A stretch of DNA of 64,000 nt. Origin: Allium sativum (Eukaryota; Streptophyta; Magnoliopsida; Asparagales; Amaryllidaceae). A program made the position numbers and the translations under genes. The notes under the pieces were generated by a model. That model saw only the letters and a program-made list of their open reading frames with translations, did not search any database and was not told the DNA's origin. Numbering within the stretch: the stretch's first letter is position 1; each line of letters opens with the position of its first letter. This document shows, in pieces, positions 59,898 through 64,000 of this stretch. The stretch spans positions 233,782,335-233,846,334 of the forward strand of contig CM060922.1 of the NCBI GenBank assembly GCA_030737875.1, written 5' to 3'.

Positions 59898-62800
59898 TGT
59901 AACAACCCGTATTTTTATTAACCTGTAATAACATAAATTGAGGCAGAATTTAAATCTAAAATCTGAAACAAGGGAAACGGGCTATGCCATTGCGTTCGTC
60001 TCGGAAAAATACGCGAAATAGAGTCCGAGTTTTCGAAAATCGGAGTCCGTATGACCCGATTAAGGTCCAACGAAGTTTTCAGAAAATTCCTAAGTAAAAA
60101 CACATTTCAAAATTCAAACTTGAATTTGGAAAAATTGGGCCAGTTGGGCCAGGCGGGCAAATTCCCGCCACAGTACCCAAGTCGATAGCCTTGTCGACTT
60201 GGGAGTCGACTTAGTCTCACCAGGTCGACAGCCCTGTCGACTTGGCTGTCGACTTGGCTCAGACGCCCAGTCCTGCCTGGTGCACCATTTTGAGAATGTG
60301 TTGAGCTTGGGGGCCAGATTCGGTTTAGAGGGCTGAGATTGGAACTAGGGTTTAATCCTATGGTCTAAATCACTAGCCTAATCTATAAATAAGACCCTAA
60401 CCTACCCTAAATCATTCATTATTCATTCTAGCAACTAAACTATGGCAAAATTTTACCTCTCATGGCTTCCACTCTCTTCAGACAATTCCTAAATCAATTC
60501 CAAAGTGATTTTCCATGCATACAAGTGTTTTTAGACTTGTATGATCATCATTAGCTTGCATTCAAGTCTTGTTTCTCTATTGGCATCTTAAAGGAAGAGT
60601 TTTGATCAAGTTTGCTTGCATTTTTGGGGTTTAATTAGTTGCATAAGGGGTTTCTTACATTTGCTAAACTCATTTGAGTCCGCATAAGCATTGTAAGCCC
60701 TATTCCTTTCATACTTAAACTTTAAAGTTAAATGTATGATATGCAAGTTGTCATATGTTATGCAAGTTTTATTATGCAAGTATGATATGCAAGTTGTCAT
60801 ATGTTATGCAAGTTTTATTATGCAAATATGATATGCAAGTTGTCATATGTTATGCAAGTTTGATATGCAAGTTGTCATATGTTATGCAAGTTTTGTATGC
60901 AAGTTTGATATGCAAGTTGTCATATGTTATGCAAGTTTTGTTATGCAAGTTGATATGCAAGTTGTCATATGTTATACAAGTTTTGTATGAAAGTTTGATA
61001 TGCAAGTTGTCATATGTCATGCAAGTTTTGTATGCAAGTTCGATATGCAAGTTGTCATATGTTATGCAAGTTTTGTATGCAAGTTTGGGTTGAACATTTT
61101 GTTCATGCTATCATGTTATGCATGCTTTTGAGGCCTAATGCAAGTATATGAACATATGTACATTTCATATGCCACCATGTTGAACTTGTGGCTTCAACAC
61201 TTTTATGTCATGATTATGCCAAGTTCCCTCTTTCTATCCTTTATGCGCTATTGCGATATGTAAGCGATGGGATTGCGTTTGGGGTTGGGTAAACTTAAAA
61301 GACATAAAAACATAAGCTTGGGAATTTACCTATTAAGTTAGGTCTACCCATTGGGAATTTACCTATTAAGTTAGGTCTACCCAATTGCTTGAAAAACTTG
61401 TAATGTGTTTTGGAAACATGGTGGACATGACACTTAGAAAAGATAAGTGTGACCAACTCGAGGTTGGGTTGAGTTTGTAGCGTAAACCTACCCGGAACCG
61501 ACCGGCTTAACTAGTTGCTACAAACAATAAGACCCAATGTGAGAAGTTGGTCATGTTGTACCTTGAGCCCGAGGTTAGACCAAGTTGTGGTGTAAAGCTA
61601 CCCGGACCCGCCCGGCTTAACTAGTAACCACAAAAAAGTCTAATGTGAGAGGTTAAGGCGCATTAATTAATTAATGCCTCGTGATTAGGGTTAAGTCATG
61701 GAACGCTGGAATACTTAACCAATGAAAACACGATGGGTTGGTAGGGTTAAGTCATGAACCTTGGGTACACTTAACCAACTTGGTACTTGAATGAGTTGGG
61801 TTAACCACGTTAACCCATTAAGGAAACCCTAGTTACGTGGTCCTTTGCACCAGTAACCCTCTTAGTTGTATCATGACACCCTAGGGACTAGGCTAGGGAG
61901 GGGCACGATTACTGGGATGCCATGTAAGCGACCAAACGACGGCTGAGTAAGTGCGCCGGTGTAGGTTCAGGCGGGCCATGATCGTGCACATGGTCCAGAG
62001 TTGAAAAAGCAGGCACGGGCACCAGTAGGTTTAAACTGTGTGTGCTTGGTTTGTGTCAGTGGTTGACACCCTAGGACTTGATACACCCTAGGGTGGACCT
62101 AGCACAATTTAGCTACACTTCGTAGTTGGGCCGTATGACACCGACACTTGACGAGTTTGGCTTATAGGGAGCCGATCGACTAGACCGTGCTAGTTGGACC
62201 TTGGTTTGGGTCATTGATGGTGTTGGGCCAAACTTGGGCCTGGGGATCACTTCTTGTTTACACTTTGGACCTCGTATTGGGGTCACTTCATGTTATTGGG
62301 CCAAAGCTTGGGCCAAGAGATCAATACTTGTTTATTCAAGTCATGTTAGTTTACTAGTACACCTGTGGTGCAAAACCTTAATCCTGATTATGCGATGACA
62401 CCTTTATCTACCTTGATAGTTAGTCATCATGCTAGTATGTTGTTATCCTTATGTTCATCCCTTGCTGCCCATACTAGTTAACTTTATCAGTTTACATTGA
62501 TTGTACTAGGGCTTACTCAGTCTTTTTGACTGACCTGTTTTCTTTCGCCTCTTTTCTTCCGTTCCTACCCCCCCCCCCCCCCCAGGTTCTCAGGGAGGGA
62601 ATACAGGAGCCTAGCTTGGATTTTGGATTTCTTGCTTGTGGGATTCCAGCTCATGTACGCTTTCTACATGAAGCTAGCTATGGTTCTCACGTATTTTGGG
62701 GATAGCACTTATGTATTTCTGTTTTCAGATGATGTTGTTTTATCTAGACTTGTTTATTTGGAAAATTGATATTATGATGTACCAGACTTGTTTTGAAATG

Positions 62801-62965
62801 GTTTAAATCTTCCGCTGTTTTATCTATGTTATTTATTCTGTTTACATATATACATATGTTCTTGTTCTGCCTTGATATATCATTATGCATGTTTACCTGA
62901 TTCAAACGCCCCTCCACAGTCAGTGCCCTTGCAAGAGTGGTACTGGCGGAGGTGGGGTGTTACAT
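59898..62965 (+). repeat. Element D 5' LTR, ~3.07 kb
   Basis: E2F-type pair GGCGGGCAAATTCCCGCC (60152-60169), GTCGAC repeats to 60257, TATA CTATAAATA near 60383-60391, splice donor ATT|GTAAGCC at 60693, array 60730-61090, twin stem-loops 61451-61654, structured block about 61830-62150, 17-base C run near 62568-62583. Confidence 0.87.
61451..61654 (+). other. Twin stem-loops, D 5' LTR
   Basis: Stem-loop 1 (61451-61552) as in C. Stem-loop 2 (61566-61654): outer AGCC/GGTT with a G-U pair, TTAGAC/GTCTAA, inner GTTGTGG/CCACAA fully Watson-Crick where C has a G-U. Constants CGAGG and TGTGAGA are retained. Confidence 0.75.
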
Positions 62966-63169
62966 TTGGTATTAGAGCATATGGTTTACGAGAAGGAACA
63001 AAAAGGTTTTTTTTTTAGAAAACTTTTGGAAAACTATTTTCAAAACTAAGTATAAAGTATTTTCCAAAGAAAAGTCTAGTTTATTTTAAAGGATATTCCC
63101 CAAAAAGCCATTAGCAAAATCCCTTCGTTTTTCTCCATTCTGAACCTATCCTTTTTCTTCGTTTTCAGT

Positions 63170-64000
63170 ATGGCCAATAACTTTGCCATTCCGGAGGGAG
63201 TACACGTACCTTTTTGGTATGGGAGACTTTTGGAGGCTAGGGCGACTGAAGCCGGCCCCGCTGATGTTCCCCCTCCTCCAGTAGTTAATGTTCCTCCTCC
63301 CCCTCAGCATCCACAAGAGGATTTCGCGGAGATTTGTAAGAACTTTAAGGCGTTGGGTTGCAAGAATTTAATTGGAACCGAGACATATGTAGAGGCCAGA
63401 AATTGGTTGAAAGAAACCGAAGATCTTTTTACCTTCTTTAATATAGATGACCGTAGGAAGGTTTTATTAGCAGTGTGGTTGCTAAAGGAAGAAGCTGCAC
63501 GTTGGTGGGTGGTCACCACCGTTACTAGGCCAATTGAGACTTGGGATGACTTTCAGGGAAAGTTTGGACTAAGGTTCCTATCACTGAAGCAAGGGGACAT
63601 GACTATTAGGGAATACATAGATCAGTTTAATCAACTGGCTCAGGTCGGTTTAGACTTGGTTAACAAAGCTCAGAAGAAGGCCCTATACTTTGCTCTAGGA
63701 TTAAACGAGCCATTACATGGTTTAGCCATGACTCATATACCCTTAGGGGCAACTTTTGAGAGTTTGGTGAATATGGCCCTACTCAATGAAGAGAGTAGGA
63801 GTGACAAGGAGGAGATCAAGATGAATGATACTCAAGCCAAGAAGACTGATTCCCAGTGGAAAGGAAATCAGGGTAATCCAAGCGGTCAGAGCAGTCAAGG
63901 CAATAAGAACAAGAACAAGGGCAAGAACAACAAGAGGAAGTGCCATTATTGCGGTTCAGTTGGGCATCTTAGTAAGGATTGTCGGAAGAGAAAAAGGAAT
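63170..64000 (+). CDS. gag: Gag of element D (cut by the window edge)
   Basis: Open for all 277 codons visible, with no stop. It starts MANNFAIPEG one base after a TTTTCAG acceptor, like C. The proline-rich segment is shorter than in C. The capsid-like domain is collinear with C residues 62-220. A KGKNNKRK basic linker follows, then one CCHC knuckle (CHYCGSVGHLSKDC) before the edge. Differences from C are mostly conservative, suggesting descent from a functional gag. The second knuckle, protease and pol are not in view. Confidence 0.88.
   Translation, partial: MANNFAIPEGVHVPFWYGRLLEARATEAGPADVPPPPVVNVPPPPQHPQEDFAEICKNFKALGCKNLIGTETYVEARNWLKETEDLFTFFNIDDRRKVLLAVWLLKEEAARWWVVTTVTRPIETWDDFQGKFGLRFLSLKQGDMTIREYIDQFNQLAQVGLDLVNKAQKKALYFALGLNEPLHGLAMTHIPLGATFESLVNMALLNEESRSDKEEIKMNDTQAKKTDSQWKGNQGNPSGQSSQGNKNKNKGKNNKRKCHYCGSVGHLSKDCRKRKRN

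Larger units (their letters stand above)
12408..64000 (+). mobile_element. Element F: outermost giant-LTR retrotransposon, interrupted by B, C and E
   Basis: The 5' LTR is in three pieces (12408-14501, 24468-26259, 50057-51734), the internal region is 51735-53249 and the 3' LTR starts at 53250. The two LTRs align collinearly over their first 2.1 kb with many scattered differences, so this is the oldest layer on the right side. The reconstructed LTR is about 5.55 kb. The right end is beyond the window because E, then D, sit inside the 3' LTR. No coding sequence is recognised. Confidence 0.8.
55359..64000 (+). mobile_element. Element E: giant-LTR-type element, interrupted by D, right end outside window
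   Basis: Starts TGTAATAACCCGG after AAAGG. At least 4.5 kb of LTR lies before D. It shares the conserved module with A, F and G, twice (about 55555-55735 and 58640-58845), which places it in the same group. Promoter and leader are at 56240-56730. Two tandem arrays follow. No primer-binding site is reached, so LTR length and coding content are unknown. Confidence 0.7.
59898..64000 (+). mobile_element. Element D: second C-type gypsy element, 3' part outside window
   Basis: Starts TGTAACAACCC after a possible target duplication AAGAC (59893-59897). 5' LTR 59898 to about 62965 ending GGTGGGGTGTTACA, primer-binding site TGGTATTAGAGCA (one change), gag from 63170 to the window edge. It is clearly related to C but has a rearranged tandem array. 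Confidence 0.87.

Noticed and set aside
60755..61093. 112-aa repetitive ORF (and 40478-40663, 47980-48273)
   Set aside because: It translates the tandem TATGCAAGT array; the peptide repeat follows from the DNA repeat.

Overview
This is a repeat-dominated stretch of plant nuclear DNA, AT-rich and almost free of host genes. The evidence for a plant is a set of Ty3/gypsy-type LTR retrotransposons with primer-binding sites for initiator-Met tRNA (TGGTATCAGAGC), plant-style 5-bp target duplications, Helitron-like CTAG-T termini, and one broken, intron-containing host-type gene for the large subunit of replication protein A (RPA1/RPA70). The species cannot be named from the sequence.

Layout. 1-646 is the 3' end of an old LTR. 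1399-10789 is an RPA1-like pseudogene whose last exon is split by element A (3105-10655, TSD GCGGT). A Helitron-type 3' terminus lies about 400 bp after the RPA1 stop codon. From 12408 to the right edge everything belongs to one nested stack. Element F starts at 12408. Its roughly 5.5-kb 5' LTR is interrupted by B (14502-24467, TSD AAATG) and by C (26260-50056, TSD GTGAT/CTGAT). C's own 5' LTR is interrupted by G (26928-40038, TSD ATTCA). F's internal region is 51735-53249 and its 3' LTR starts at 53250. That LTR is interrupted by E (from 55359), which is interrupted by D (from 59898). D runs off the window inside its gag gene.

Two kinds of element alternate. B, C and D are gypsy elements with 3.1-3.8-kb LTRs. 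C has a complete gag ORF (377 aa) but a broken pol, D has an open gag, and B keeps only remnants. A, F, G and probably E are non-coding, with enormous LTRs (4.9, about 5.5 and 6.0 kb for A, F and G) around an internal region of only 1.1-1.5 kb that holds a primer-binding site, a polypurine tract and one conserved hairpin. They resemble the LARD class but have a more extreme LTR-to-internal ratio.

The most interesting signals are: (1) a tandem pair of long three-tier stem-loops in the LTR leader of B, C and D, with compensatory base changes in the stems, lying downstream of a predicted 5' splice donor, so present only in unspliced genomic RNA; (2) a covarying hairpin in the tiny internal domain of A, F and G; (3) element A, whose two outer ends are both LTR U5 ends in opposite orientation yet are flanked by a perfect target duplication; (4) near-palindromic E2F-type sites in the U3 of B, C and D.

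Functional picture: C and D could supply Gag, but no intact reverse transcriptase or integrase is visible. The giant-LTR elements must have been mobilised by enzymes encoded elsewhere. G has nearly identical LTRs and is probably a recent arrival.
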